Positions 32,880-42,337 of a DNA stretch of 64,000 nucleotides are shown piece by piece. Under the pieces are notes generated by a model that saw only the letters and a list, made by a program, of their open reading frames with translations, ran no database searches and was not told the origin of the DNA. The first letter of the stretch is position 1. Every line of letters starts with the position of its first letter. The stretch comes from Effrenium voratum (taxonomy: Eukaryota; Sar; Dinophyceae; Suessiales; Symbiodiniaceae), in the NCBI GenBank assembly GCA_963377175.1, contig CAUJNA010000848.1, forward strand, positions 26,001-90,000, in the 5' to 3' direction. A program made the translations under genes and the position numbers.

Positions 32880-33713
32880 ATGAGATTTCGTAAAATATAT
32901 ATCAACAGTGCTTATCGTGATTTAAATGACAGTCAATCTACATCAGATTTTGTTATTAATTTAAGAGAGCAACAAGAATGCGGACCAAATACTAAAATGA
33001 TTTGTCACGAAGTATCTATCGCTAATTCATTTTATCCAATTGAAGATAATTTAAATAACAGATTATATTTAACATTAGGAGGGATATTAATAGGAGCACC
33101 AGTATATTATTTTATTGTAGCACCTGATAAAGGTAGTTATGTAGGTAGTGAATTAGCAACCGAATTACAAAATAAATTGAATACTGCTACTAATGGAACT
33201 GATGGAAACAGTAATTTTTTTACTTGTAGTTATTCATTAAAAACAAATAATATAACTATAAGTTGTAATTATATTTCTTACTTTTTTATAATCCATACAG
33301 ATAAAGAATTAAAAACAAATTACAGTTTTGGTGTTGATTATGATAGAGATTATCCTAATAGTATTAATGACATTTTAGGAAATACTACTGAAAAAGTAAA
33401 TAGTACAGCAGACCCGTTTGTTAGTGGATTTATATCATTTTTACCTGTTAAAAATATTTATATTCATTGTAATGAACTTTCTAATGGGAACCAGTTATGT
33501 AGTTTTGGTACTTCATCAATAATAAAGAAAGTACCAGTTTTAACATCATTCGGCAACCTCATATATGATAATGAACTAATTTTAAATGATGCTAATGATG
33601 TTAGTATGCGTTCATTGAATAGACTTCATTTTAGATTTACTGATGCGTCGGGTAGAGTTTTAAATATGAATGGCACAACATCTTCTTTTTCATTAACATT
33701 TTTTGAAGGTTAG
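32880..33713 (+). CDS. Minor capsid (penton) protein
   Basis: 277 residues. The N-terminus YINSAYRDLNDSQSTSDFVI matches the conserved opening of PLV and Polinton penton proteins (IDSRDR...PxDF-like). It is followed by a beta-rich body with SIANSFYPIEDN, a KGSYVGSELATELQNKLN segment and the closing RLHFRFTDASGRVLN and FSLTFFEG. The family forms single jelly-roll pentamers at capsid vertices. Intact and divergent from the leftward capsid-side block. Confidence 0.8.
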   Translation: MRFRKIYINSAYRDLNDSQSTSDFVINLREQQECGPNTKMICHEVSIANSFYPIEDNLNNRLYLTLGGILIGAPVYYFIVAPDKGSYVGSELATELQNKLNTATNGTDGNSNFFTCSYSLKTNNITISCNYISYFFIIHTDKELKTNYSFGVDYDRDYPNSINDILGNTTEKVNSTADPFVSGFISFLPVKNIYIHCNELSNGNQLCSFGTSSIIKKVPVLTSFGNLIYDNELILNDANDVSMRSLNRLHFRFTDASGRVLNMNGTTSSFSLTFFEG

Positions 33714-33806
33714 AAAAGCATATATTAAATATTTTAATATAAATATTTGTTATATACTAATTATATTAAAATATTTTAATATAAATATTTATTATATACT
33801 AATTAT
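33714..33806. repeat. Duplicated AT-rich intergenic unit
   Basis: Two tandem copies of a roughly 46-48 bp unit (ttttaatataaatatttgtt and tatactaattat) fill the gap. Each includes a self-complementary aaatattt pair. The second copy ends at the next gene's start, so it may be a duplicated promoter/terminator. Confidence 0.8.
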
Positions 33807-34388
33807 ATGGTTAAAAATATTGAAATAGTAGATGTAGGCAGTGAAAATAATGAAGCACCTAAAGAAGTAGAAGACATTAAAGAAGAACCTATTATTAATG
33901 AAGAAAGTAAAGAAGTAGAAACTAATAATATTATAAATGAAGAAAATAATAAAGACAATACACCAGATAATAATATAGACGAACCACCAAAACAAGAATT
34001 AAAATCTAAAACGTACTCAACTGAAAAAGTGGAATGTCCAAAATGTAAAAAATATTTAACAAAATACACTTTCAGATATCGTCATAACTGTAATGGAATA
34101 CCAGTTAAAAAAGAACCAGACCCTAACAAAGTTGTTCGAAGAAAAATTATGCATCCACAACAAGCAAAAGAATTTGAGAATAATGTATATGAAAAAGTTA
34201 AAGATAATATTCCAAAAGTTGATGAACAAGAAATAGAAAGAAGAGTAGAAGAAAGATTGAAAAAACATTTAGAAACAACTGCTAATAAAGTATTTGAAAC
34301 TGCAAAAGATAGATACAATAATATTAAAATGGAACGAGATAATAAAAATAAACAGAAAATTAATAATTTAGCAAATAAAATTATTTAA
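33807..34388 (+). CDS. Acidic/zinc-finger/coiled-coil protein
   Basis: 193 residues. An acidic N-terminal third rich in Glu/Asn is followed by a zinc-binding motif CPKCKKYLTKYTFRYRHNC (about 76-94), a basic linker with RRKIMHPQQAKEF, and a long charged coiled coil to the end. Position among virion genes suggests a core or assembly role; the family was not recognised. Confidence 0.65.
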   Translation: MVKNIEIVDVGSENNEAPKEVEDIKEEPIINEESKEVETNNIINEENNKDNTPDNNIDEPPKQELKSKTYSTEKVECPKCKKYLTKYTFRYRHNCNGIPVKKEPDPNKVVRRKIMHPQQAKEFENNVYEKVKDNIPKVDEQEIERRVEERLKKHLETTANKVFETAKDRYNNIKMERDNKNKQKINNLANKII

Positions 34389-34392
34389 TCTA
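34389..34392 (+). promoter_or_regulatory. TCTA late-promoter-like core
   Basis: 18 nt upstream of the ATG at 34407, directly after the preceding stop. Confidence 0.55.
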
Positions 34393-34406
34393 ATTATTAT
34401 TATATA

Positions 34407-34880
34407 ATGATTATTGATAAAAAACAATTGCTTATGCGTCGTAGAGAAATTTATGACAACGTTGTAAATAGAATAACAGAACCACAAAATAAAGACAAAC
34501 CGAATATCAGTGATGTTATTGATAGAAAAGCAGTTTTTGAAACAAACAAACCAAAAAAGAAGAATAAATATAAATCAACTCAACATTACTATTATGAAGG
34601 AGACAACAAGGCACACCAACCTAATTACACATATTTTAAAGAATTACAAGAACAATTAGAACGTCATAGCGCTAAAAAAGATTATGCTGTATTTCAAAAT
34701 AAAAGAAGATATCAAGAAGAAGCACAGGCTTATTTTAATGAAATCCAAAGGTTGGAAAGTGAAAAATTGAGACATCATCCATCAAGTGAAACAGGTAAAA
34801 CCTATTCAGAAATGATTAAGAAGAAGAAAGGAATAATCAATCAATTAAGACAAGATTTTGATTTTGAAAAAAATAATTAA
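34407..34880 (+). CDS. Charged helical protein of a local paralogous trio
   Basis: 157 residues, highly charged and helical. The N-terminus (RRREIYDNVVNRI, then ISDVIDRKAVF) resembles the start of the next gene (LRPSYNELIKEI, then IRDVIDRNAYYF). Towards the C-terminus are Arg/Lys/Gln-rich helices. No enzyme motif. Virion or assembly role inferred from position only. Confidence 0.55.
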   Translation: MIIDKKQLLMRRREIYDNVVNRITEPQNKDKPNISDVIDRKAVFETNKPKKKNKYKSTQHYYYEGDNKAHQPNYTYFKELQEQLERHSAKKDYAVFQNKRRYQEEAQAYFNEIQRLESEKLRHHPSSETGKTYSEMIKKKKGIINQLRQDFDFEKNN

Positions 34881-34883
34881 ATT

Positions 34884-34918
34884 AATTAATTAGATTAATA
34901 AATATAATCTAATTAATT
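34884..34918. terminator. 14-bp perfect stem, 7-nt loop hairpin
   Basis: Arms 34884-34897 and 34905-34918, a few bases after the stop of the 34407 gene. The right arm contains the TCTA core of the next gene. Confidence 0.7.
34908..34911 (+). promoter_or_regulatory. TCTA late-promoter-like core
   Basis: 21 nt upstream of the ATG at 34929. Confidence 0.5.
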
Positions 34919-34928
34919 TAATATACTA

Positions 34929-35998
34929 ATGAGATTAGACAATGCACAGATGAAAACATTAAAATCACAATTGAGATTAAGACCGTCTTATAATGAACTG
35001 ATAAAGGAAATTACAAAGGAAGAATTAAAAATAAGAATATAAGAGATGTAATAGACAGAAACGCTTATTATTTTCGTGATAGTCCATTAGGAACAGTGTA
35101 TGATAATAATACAGTAGATTTGAGACAGCAACACTTTAAAAAAATGGTAGATGGAGAAAATCAAACAAAATATTTTGATATATCGAAGGATGATGAAATG
35201 GATGATTTAAGAGACGGTTCAATACAAACACTAAGTGCCACAATGGATGATGCAGAGGAACAACACGAACGACAAATCAGTCAAATTTCAAAAAGACTTA
35301 GTAGTGAACAAATAGCAGACCTACACCAACGAGCACAACGAGCAAAACAATTAGATGAAGATGACTGGCAGTCAGTAGCAACCGCAAAGTCAAGTGATGA
35401 TTTACCGCCATTGGAAGATTTACAACCAAAAAGAGTTTCAAATTTACAAAAAGCAAGAGCAAGATTGCAATTGAAACGATTTATTGATGAAGATAAATAC
35501 AGTCCTGAACCAAAAAGAGTTTCAAATTTACAAATAGCAAGAGCAAGATTGAAATTGAAACGATTAGATGACGAAGATAAAAACAGTCCTGAACTAATAG
35601 AAATAAAAGAAGCAGAAAAAAGAATAGAGCAAAAAATGGACACCGCTGGCAGTTCATCCACATTACCAGCAAGACAAACAAGAACACATAAGGAAACTAT
35701 TGACTATTCAACTGATATAAACCATTGGAAGGGAAGCACAGTAAAAGAAGAAGACATATTATTTCAATTATATTTAAGAGGAGCAGGACTTACTGAAGAA
35801 CAGGAACAACAATATTCAAACACAAAGAAAAAGGGGAAAGGAAAAAAGGAAACAGGTAGAACTTATTTAGTTGGACTGGTGGAGAAGCTTATAAACAGCG
35901 GAAAATGGACAACAGAAGTAAATGATGAATTGTTAAGAAAAAGAATGAATGATTGGAAAGATTTGAAAGGAAAAGGCAAGGCAACAAAGGAAAAATAA
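34929..35998 (+). pseudogene. Structural-type protein with internal repeat, one frameshift
   Basis: The start at 34929 (MRLDNAQMKTLKSQLRLRPS) reads about 36 codons and stops; the +1-shifted frame continues from about 35030 through IRDVIDRNAYYF to TAA at 35998. Together they give about 355 residues. Inside is a near-perfect tandem duplication of about 27 residues (KRVSNLQKARARLQLKRF / KRVSNLQIARARLKLKRL). The C-terminal block has EEDILFQLYLRGAGL and a Lys/Gly-rich loop. One base change near 35030 would explain the break. Family unknown. Confidence 0.55.
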
Positions 35999-36032
35999 TT
36001 CATTTTACATAATTTATCAATAATTATATAAA

Positions 36033-36939
36033 ATGATTAACAACCACAAGCAAGAGTTAAGGAAACGCCCTACATATGATGAAATGCTTAAACAAGCAAT
36101 CACAAGCAAAATGAAAACAACAGTTATATTGAAGAAATACAAAAAATATATGTTATTGAATAATTTTGATTTTGATAAAATGGATTTAATGAATTATAAA
36201 AATAAAGAAAGATATATGAACGCTCAAGTTATGATGGCAGACAAGGCAACACAAACGCTTAACAAAGAAAACAAGGCAACACAAACAGACCTACCAAATG
36301 ATAAAGCGACACAAACTTATAATTTTGATGATATGACAAAACTATTAGGCGGTTCTTCAAAGAGTTTCAAAAGCAAATTGATAACCAAGGCTGAAGCAGA
36401 AGCAGAAGCATTTACATATGACCCTGATTTATATGATGATGACGATGATGATGATGATGACAAAAAAGATGATGACATTGATAAATATAGAAAGAAATTA
36501 TTTATGTTGATGAGGATTATAGAATTTATGATGAGGTCAGGTTTTAGTATAGGACAAATAGTAGCACATTTAACATATCACACTACATTAACTACAATTC
36601 AAGGTTCAGAGTTATTAGTTAATCTGACAATGAATTCATTAGTAACATCATACGATATAGCAACTGCTATAATGAATTGGTTGAATACAAATGTTAGTGA
36701 GGAAGTTGAGTTAAACACTTCCCCGCCTGTTAGCGTTAATAGTTCTCCACCTGTTGAGCTGAGCTCAATAGCTGATGATGAACAAAGTTCATCATTCTTC
36801 AACGCATACTGTTAATTCATCATCATCAGAAGAAAATTCTAATTATGAAATAGCACCACCAACAGAAATACCTATTCCTACAGATGCTGAAAGTGAAAAT
36901 GAAGATAAGGATAAAGATAAGAATAAAGAAAAACAATAA
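36033..36939 (+). pseudogene. Acidic membrane-type protein, one 3' frameshift
   Basis: The first frame encodes 260 residues. The opening KQELRKRPTYDEMLKQA resembles those of the two preceding genes. Then come three KATQT repeats, a run of nine Asp, and two hydrophobic helices (MLMRIIEFMMRSGFSIG and later) that could be membrane segments. Near 36797 the frame ends early; the shifted frame continues with a Ser-rich then acidic tail to TAA at 36937-36939, consistent with one extra T in a run of tcatcattcttc. Function not recognised; a virion membrane or assembly protein is possible. Confidence 0.5.
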
Positions 36940-36993
36940 AATAAATAATAAAATATAAAAAAAAATTAAAATACCCAGAATTTGTAAAAATGC

Positions 36994-37000
36994 CTTAAAG
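36994..37000 (+). promoter_or_regulatory. CTTAAAG early-type promoter element
   Basis: gccttaaagaaatagcgac, 34 nt upstream of the ATG at 37028. It shares a 13-base core (CTTAAAGAAATAG) with the element at 43088. Confidence 0.65.
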
Positions 37001-37027
37001 AAATAGCGACTTTATTCTATAAGATAA

Positions 37028-37387
37028 ATGCCATTCTATAGCAGACACTCAGATGATGGAAGAGATAGATTGTTAGGAGGAATACATGATGAAGATGATT
37101 ATAATGACTTTATGAATATGTTATTTATGAATAGTAGTTTTGCTGATGACATTGAAAGACATTATAAAAGTTCAGATGCTGATGTGTTGCCAAGTCCTAC
37201 TGATAGCGAAGAAACAAAAGAAAATAAAGAGAAACAATATCAAAAGGATTATCATAAAAAATACTTTCAAGAAAAACTTAATAAACCTTATACATGTAAT
37301 ATTTGTGGAAAATCAATGGCCAACAGTTCTAACAAATCAAGACATGAAAAAAGTAGAAAGTGCCAGAGTATTAAAAGTAAAGTCTAA
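37028..37387 (+). CDS. Small C2H2/C2HC zinc-finger protein
   Basis: 119 residues. The acidic N-terminal half is followed by a C-terminal finger CNICGKSMANSSNKSRHEKS ending in RKC, a C2HC or C2H2-like module, and a basic tail. A nucleic-acid-binding regulator or replication accessory role is plausible because it has the same CTTAAAG promoter as the polymerase gene. Confidence 0.65.
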   Translation: MPFYSRHSDDGRDRLLGGIHDEDDYNDFMNMLFMNSSFADDIERHYKSSDADVLPSPTDSEETKENKEKQYQKDYHKKYFQEKLNKPYTCNICGKSMANSSNKSRHEKSRKCQSIKSKV

Positions 37388-37426
37388 TTGGATAATATTA
37401 ATTTAATTTTAATTAATATAATCCAA
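37388..37426. terminator. 16-bp stem-loop (one mismatch)
   Basis: Arms 37388-37403 and 37411-37426 directly follow the zinc-finger gene stop and precede the integrase ATG at 37436. One mismatch, 7-nt loop. Confidence 0.7.
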
Positions 37427-37435
37427 TTTCAATAT

Positions 37436-38353
37436 ATGAGTAAACTAAGTAATGAGGAGATAATGAGCAATATCTACTATGATTTAGAAACAGGTTATGG
37501 TTCTAAACAAAGCTTATACAATCAAGCAAAAGAGAAAGGAGCAAGTGTAACATTAGAAGAAGTGGCAAAGTGGTTGAAGAAGCAACCTAACAAGCAAATA
37601 AAACCGTATCAGAATTATAACAGTTTCTTAGTGCCTTATGCCAGAGCAGAATTTCAAATAGATATTATGGATATGAAAATATTTAAGAAAGAAGATGAAG
37701 AACGCTATGCATTGATTGTAATAGATGCTTTCAGTAAATTAGGTTTTGTGTATCCAATGTTTCAAAGAGACAGTCCAAATGTTTTGAAAGGTTTGAAAGA
37801 AGCATTTAAAGTTATGGGTGAGCCTGTGGAAATCTTTTCTGATGATGATGGAGCATTTAAAGCAGAAGTAAAGAAATATTTAGATGATTTAGGTATAATA
37901 CATAAAACAACGCTAACGCATGCTAATATTGTGGAGAGATTGATTAGAACGATGAAAAAAGGAATAGGAGACAGAATAAACTTTACTAAAGGTAGATGGA
38001 CTGATATGTTGAAACCTACATTAAAGAAATATAATAGCGCTATTCACTCATCAACTGGAATGAAACCAAATGAAGCGCATGATGATGACAACAGAGCAAA
38101 TGTAAAAGCAAACCTTACACTGAAGCAAAAGCATATGAGGAAATATCCTAAATTATCAGTTTCAGACACAGTGAAAATATACCAAAAAGGAAAAGGTAAT
38201 TATACATCGAGGAAAGAAACCAACTCAAAGTGGACAGAAAGGAAATACAAAATAGAAAAGATAGAAAAAGATATAACATTACAAACATACTATGTCTTGG
38301 AAGGATTGAAAAAGCATTATTTGCGCCATGAATTATTATTAATTGAAAATTAA
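37436..38353 (+). CDS. Retroviral-type DD-E integrase
   Basis: 305 residues from the first ATG after the hairpin; the open frame extends a little upstream but has no ATG. The N-terminus YYDLETGYGSKQSLYNQAKE matches Polinton integrases. The rve catalytic core has Asp76 (QIDIMDM), Asp136/137 (FSDDDGAF) and Glu167 (IVERLIRT), all present. A C-terminal basic SH3/chromo-like region (VKIYQKGKGNYTSRKE, KWTERKYKIEKI) follows. It would insert the element's ends into host DNA. The frame is intact, with no HHCC finger. Confidence 0.9.
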   Translation: MSKLSNEEIMSNIYYDLETGYGSKQSLYNQAKEKGASVTLEEVAKWLKKQPNKQIKPYQNYNSFLVPYARAEFQIDIMDMKIFKKEDEERYALIVIDAFSKLGFVYPMFQRDSPNVLKGLKEAFKVMGEPVEIFSDDDGAFKAEVKKYLDDLGIIHKTTLTHANIVERLIRTMKKGIGDRINFTKGRWTDMLKPTLKKYNSAIHSSTGMKPNEAHDDDNRANVKANLTLKQKHMRKYPKLSVSDTVKIYQKGKGNYTSRKETNSKWTERKYKIEKIEKDITLQTYYVLEGLKKHYLRHELLLIEN

Positions 38354-38442
38354 AATAATAAATTAGATTAAATCTATGATTTAATCTTCATGAATTATTA
38401 TAATTGAAAATTAAAATAATTTAGACTAATAATTAGTTATTT
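38328..38442 (+). repeat. 63-bp direct duplication at the integrase 3' end
   Basis: catgaattattattaattg plus gaaaattaaaataat occurs at the integrase stop and again about 63 bp later. A perfect 10-bp stem (38365-38374 / 38378-38387) lies between them. Confidence 0.75.
38365..38387. terminator. 10-bp perfect stem, 3-nt loop hairpin
   Basis: agattaaatc-tat-gatttaatct, 12 nt after the integrase stop. Confidence 0.7.
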
Positions 38443-38472
38443 AGTTCTTAGAATTTTATGACTTTAAAAAGA

Positions 38473-38479
38473 CTTAAAG
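38473..38479 (+). promoter_or_regulatory. CTTAAAG early-type promoter element
   Basis: agacttaaagagaaaaaacc, 41 nt upstream of the polymerase ATG at 38514. A similar ctttaaa precedes it by 11 nt. Confidence 0.6.
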
Positions 38480-38513
38480 AGAAAAAACCTAATTAAATTA
38501 TATAGATAATAAT

Positions 38514-41500
38514 ATGAATAGAGATTTACCGCCAGATGAAAACACTAAAATAGTTAAGTATCTTCTTAAAGAAAATTTAGGAGAATACAAAGTAAATAAT
38601 AAAGGTAAAAAACTTAAAACCATAATTATAGGAAACAATCAGTATAGATATAATCCAGAAAAACCAATAAGTAATAGATTGAGTAAGAGACTTGAAGCAG
38701 TAAAGAAAACTAATGACTACAAAGCAAATCAAATCAGAGAAAGAGTAGGAGCAAGAACGGTTTTAAAACATGCTATTAAGAAAAAAGCAGTAATAACAGA
38801 AGAAAGAAGCGCCTTTAGAGCATATGCTAACGCCTACACAATTTCAAACATTCATTTAAAAGAGTTGAACGGATTGACTTATTTTAATTATCAATTTGAC
38901 AAACTTAATGAATACTTGAAAGAGAATAGAGGAATGAAACTTAATGCTACAATAAATATGAAAGTTATGAACTTATTTGATGAGGAGAGAAACGTAACAG
39001 TTAGGACAAGGTCGTACACTATTGTAAATGAAGAGGATTTAAGGAATGCTTTGAAAAGAATGAGACCTGATGTTGAAACAAGAATTTTAGATATGGCTTT
39101 GTATCAGTCAGGATTAATAATTAGCAATATTAATAATATTCATATCATGTATAATAAATATAATCCGACTAGAGCTGGCAAATATATTGAACTTCCAGAA
39201 TGGATTAAAAAGAAAAAGGCATGTATCAATATTAAAAATCAAGATGACAAGTGTTTTAAATATTCTATTGAGTGTGGATATTGTAAAATTTGTGATAAAG
39301 CACACCCTGAAAAGATGTTTCATTACAAGAAGATAGCAAGTGATTTGATTTTTGATGGTGTGAGTTTTCCTGCTAATAATAATGATATAGATATATTTGA
39401 AGAAAATAATAAATCAATATCCATTAATGTTTATGAAATTGATGATAATGAACAAATTGTTATTAGTAGAAAATTGAAAAATAAAGATGCTTCTTGTCAT
39501 CTTGATTTGTTGAGAGTTGATGAGGAGGATTGCAGTCATTATGTGTATATAAAAAGTTTGAGCAGACTTATTAATAATCAAAAAAGTAATCATAATGGTA
39601 AGTCCTATTTTTGTAAATATTGTAATCATGGATTTAAAAATGATGAATTATTAAATAAACATTATGATAGTGGATGCATGGAAGTTGAAGGACAACAAAT
39701 AGTAATGCCTAAGCCTTATGAGAAAGTTAGTTTTAAGCATCACTTCAAAAAGTTAAGGTGTCCTTTTGTTGTATATGCTGATTTTGAATGTTTGACAGAG
39801 GAACTGAAAAAACCTGATGAAGATGAAGATAAAAACACTTTTTCTTATCAAGAGCATAAGCCATGTGGTTTTATGCTTAATATGGTTAATGCTGTTGATA
39901 ATACAAATTATGAATTTATGTATCGTGGTAAAGATGCTGTTGATGTGTTTTGTCAAAAACTTAATGAGATTAGGACAGAAGTAAAGGAGAAGATGGGAGA
40001 AAACGAAAAAATAGACATGACGGATGAAGACAAAGAAGATTTTAAAAATGCTAAAAACTGCTTTATTTGTGGGGATAAGTTTAGAATGAACTATAAGAAT
40101 GCCAAGGAAGAAGAGAAATATAGAAAAGTTAGAGACCATTGTCATTTTACAGGTAAGTATAGAGGTTGTGCTCATAATGTTTGCAATCTTAATTTTTGTA
40201 ATAGATATTTTAAAATTCCAGTATTCTTTCATAACATGAAAAATTATGATGGTCATTTAATTATTCAAAATGCGGATAAATTAAGTAACAACAATAAAAT
40301 AGGTGTCATCGCTCAGAACAGTGAAAAATTTATTAATATCAGTTTTGAAAGTTTGAGTGTTAAAGACACTTTTGGGTTTTTAACTGCTTCATTAGATAAG
40401 TTAGTTTCAATGAGTAAGTATGATAATACAGATGAAGAAGATAAAAGTAAATGGTTATTGCGTCATAACTGGCAAGATAATTTCAGATATAGCAGTAAAA
40501 ACGATATGATTAAGAGTGAGAAATGTTTAGATTTATTAACTGACAAAGGCGTTTATCCTTATGACTACATGAATTCATTTGATAAATTTGATGATGAGCA
40601 ATTACCGAGTAAGGATGATTTTTATAGTCAGTTGAGTGAAGAAGGTATAAGTGTTAACGACTATGAAAGGGCAAAAATTATATGGAAGCATTTCGACATT
40701 AAGAATATGGGTGAATACCATGATTTATATTTGAAAACTGATGTATTATTATTGACTGACATTTTCGAAAATTTTAGAGATGTATGTATGAAATATTATG
40801 GATTGGACCCTGCTTATTATTATACATTGCCTAACTTTGCTTTTGATGCTATGCTTAAAATGACTGGTGTAGAGATTGATTTAATATATGACCAAGAAAT
40901 GTATGAAATGATAGAAGCGGGACTTAGAGGCGGGATGTGTATGGTTTCTACTAAAAAAGTTGAAGCAAATAATAAATACATGGGAGAAGAATATGATAAA
41001 AATAAAGAAAGTAGTTATATTAACTATTTTGATGCTAATAATTTGTATGGGTTAAGCATGATACAAAAACTGCCATATAAAAATCTAAAATGGGATGATA
41101 CATTAAAAGAAGAAGACATTATTAATTACAAAAATAATAATATTGGATATATTCTAGAAGTGGATTTAGAATATCCTAAAGAATTACACGATTTACACAA
41201 TGACTATCCAATGGCACCTGAGGTTATGAATGTTAAAGCCGACATGCTGTCAGATAAACAAATTGAAATTTATGAATTTTTAAATCATAAAAAACCTACG
41301 GATGAGAAAACAAATAAATTAGTATTGAATTTAAATGATAAAGAAAAATATGTAATCCATATAAGAACCTTACAATTTTATTTGAAGCAAGGCTTAAAAC
41401 TTAAGAAAATTCATAGAGCAATTAAATTTGAACAAAAAGAAGTTTTAAAACCTTACATTGAGTTTAACACTGAGAAACGAAAGAATGCTAGAAATGATTT

Positions 41501-42305
41501 TGAGAAAGATGTTTACAAATTGATGAACAATGCCATATTTGGAAAAACAATGGAGGATAAAAGGAAACATTTAGATTTTGAGGTTGTGAGTGATGAAACT
41601 AGATATATGAAGTGTGTAAGTAATCCTAACTTCAAACATAGTCATATCATTAATGAAAATTTGGTTGGAGTTGAAAAGCAAAAAACAAAGTTGAAACTAG
41701 ACAAACCTATATTTATTGGGATGAGTATTTTAGATTTGAGTAAGCAACACATGTATAAATTTTATTATGACGTTATGAAGCCTAAATATGGAGATAATAT
41801 TAAAATGGTATATACTGATACTGATAGTTTTGTATTTCATACTAAAACCAATGACATTTATGAAGACCTTAACACAATTAAAAAAGAATTAGATTTTTCA
41901 GATTATCCTAAGGAACATAAATGTTATGATGGTAATAACAAGAAAGTATTAGGTAAATTTAAGGATGAATTAAAAAGTAAAATAATAACAGGGTTTATAG
42001 CTCTTCGTCCTAAATGCTATGCTTACTCAGTTTATGGTGATGATAAAAAATATAAGAAATGTAAGGGAATAGCAAAAGGCACAGTAAGACGACAAATGAA
42101 ATATGAAGAGTTTGAGACGGTTTTAAAAACTAATGAGGTTATACATAAGTCATTTAATAGTATTAGAAGTAAAAACCACAGAATTTTTAGTATAACAACT
42201 AAAAAAATTGCTCTTAGTAGTTATGAAAACAAAAAATATTGGATAGATAGTGTAAACTCACTTGCTTACGGCCATTATAAGATAAATTCTTTGAAAACGA
42301 CTTAA
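38514..42305 (+). CDS. polB: Protein-primed family B DNA polymerase (Polinton type)
   Basis: 1263 residues, open throughout. Order: basic N-terminal region; Cys pair CGYCKICDKAHP (about 257); SISINVYEID and YIKSLSRLI blocks typical of Polinton polymerases; C2H2-like YFCKYCNHGFKNDELLNKH (about 365). Exonuclease motif I is VYADFEC (about 423). An HNH/endonuclease-VII-like insert CFICGDKF...RDHCHFTGKYRG...HNVCN spans about 516-559. Exo II is FHNMKNYDGH (about 575), Exo III LYLKTDVLLLTD (about 737), Pol A YFDANNLYGLSM (about 838), Pol B KLMNNAIFGKTMED (about 1001), Pol C YTDTDSF (about 1099). All catalytic Asp residues are present. It copies the linear element from a terminal-protein primer. Confidence 0.95.
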   Translation: MNRDLPPDENTKIVKYLLKENLGEYKVNNKGKKLKTIIIGNNQYRYNPEKPISNRLSKRLEAVKKTNDYKANQIRERVGARTVLKHAIKKKAVITEERSAFRAYANAYTISNIHLKELNGLTYFNYQFDKLNEYLKENRGMKLNATINMKVMNLFDEERNVTVRTRSYTIVNEEDLRNALKRMRPDVETRILDMALYQSGLIISNINNIHIMYNKYNPTRAGKYIELPEWIKKKKACINIKNQDDKCFKYSIECGYCKICDKAHPEKMFHYKKIASDLIFDGVSFPANNNDIDIFEENNKSISINVYEIDDNEQIVISRKLKNKDASCHLDLLRVDEEDCSHYVYIKSLSRLINNQKSNHNGKSYFCKYCNHGFKNDELLNKHYDSGCMEVEGQQIVMPKPYEKVSFKHHFKKLRCPFVVYADFECLTEELKKPDEDEDKNTFSYQEHKPCGFMLNMVNAVDNTNYEFMYRGKDAVDVFCQKLNEIRTEVKEKMGENEKIDMTDEDKEDFKNAKNCFICGDKFRMNYKNAKEEEKYRKVRDHCHFTGKYRGCAHNVCNLNFCNRYFKIPVFFHNMKNYDGHLIIQNADKLSNNNKIGVIAQNSEKFINISFESLSVKDTFGFLTASLDKLVSMSKYDNTDEEDKSKWLLRHNWQDNFRYSSKNDMIKSEKCLDLLTDKGVYPYDYMNSFDKFDDEQLPSKDDFYSQLSEEGISVNDYERAKIIWKHFDIKNMGEYHDLYLKTDVLLLTDIFENFRDVCMKYYGLDPAYYYTLPNFAFDAMLKMTGVEIDLIYDQEMYEMIEAGLRGGMCMVSTKKVEANNKYMGEEYDKNKESSYINYFDANNLYGLSMIQKLPYKNLKWDDTLKEEDIINYKNNNIGYILEVDLEYPKELHDLHNDYPMAPEVMNVKADMLSDKQIEIYEFLNHKKPTDEKTNKLVLNLNDKEKYVIHIRTLQFYLKQGLKLKKIHRAIKFEQKEVLKPYIEFNTEKRKNARNDFEKDVYKLMNNAIFGKTMEDKRKHLDFEVVSDETRYMKCVSNPNFKHSHIINENLVGVEKQKTKLKLDKPIFIGMSILDLSKQHMYKFYYDVMKPKYGDNIKMVYTDTDSFVFHTKTNDIYEDLNTIKKELDFSDYPKEHKCYDGNNKKVLGKFKDELKSKIITGFIALRPKCYAYSVYGDDKKYKKCKGIAKGTVRRQMKYEEFETVLKTNEVIHKSFNSIRSKNHRIFSITTKKIALSSYENKKYWIDSVNSLAYGHYKINSLKTT

Positions 42306-42307
42306 AG
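42301..42307 (+). promoter_or_regulatory. CTTAAAG early-type promoter element
   Basis: gacttaaagaaatattgac overlaps the polymerase stop codon, 37 nt upstream of the ATG at 42338. The 14-bp palindrome cttaatatattaag follows. Confidence 0.65.
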
Positions 42308-42337
42308 AAATATTGACTTAATATATTAAGAGGAAAA

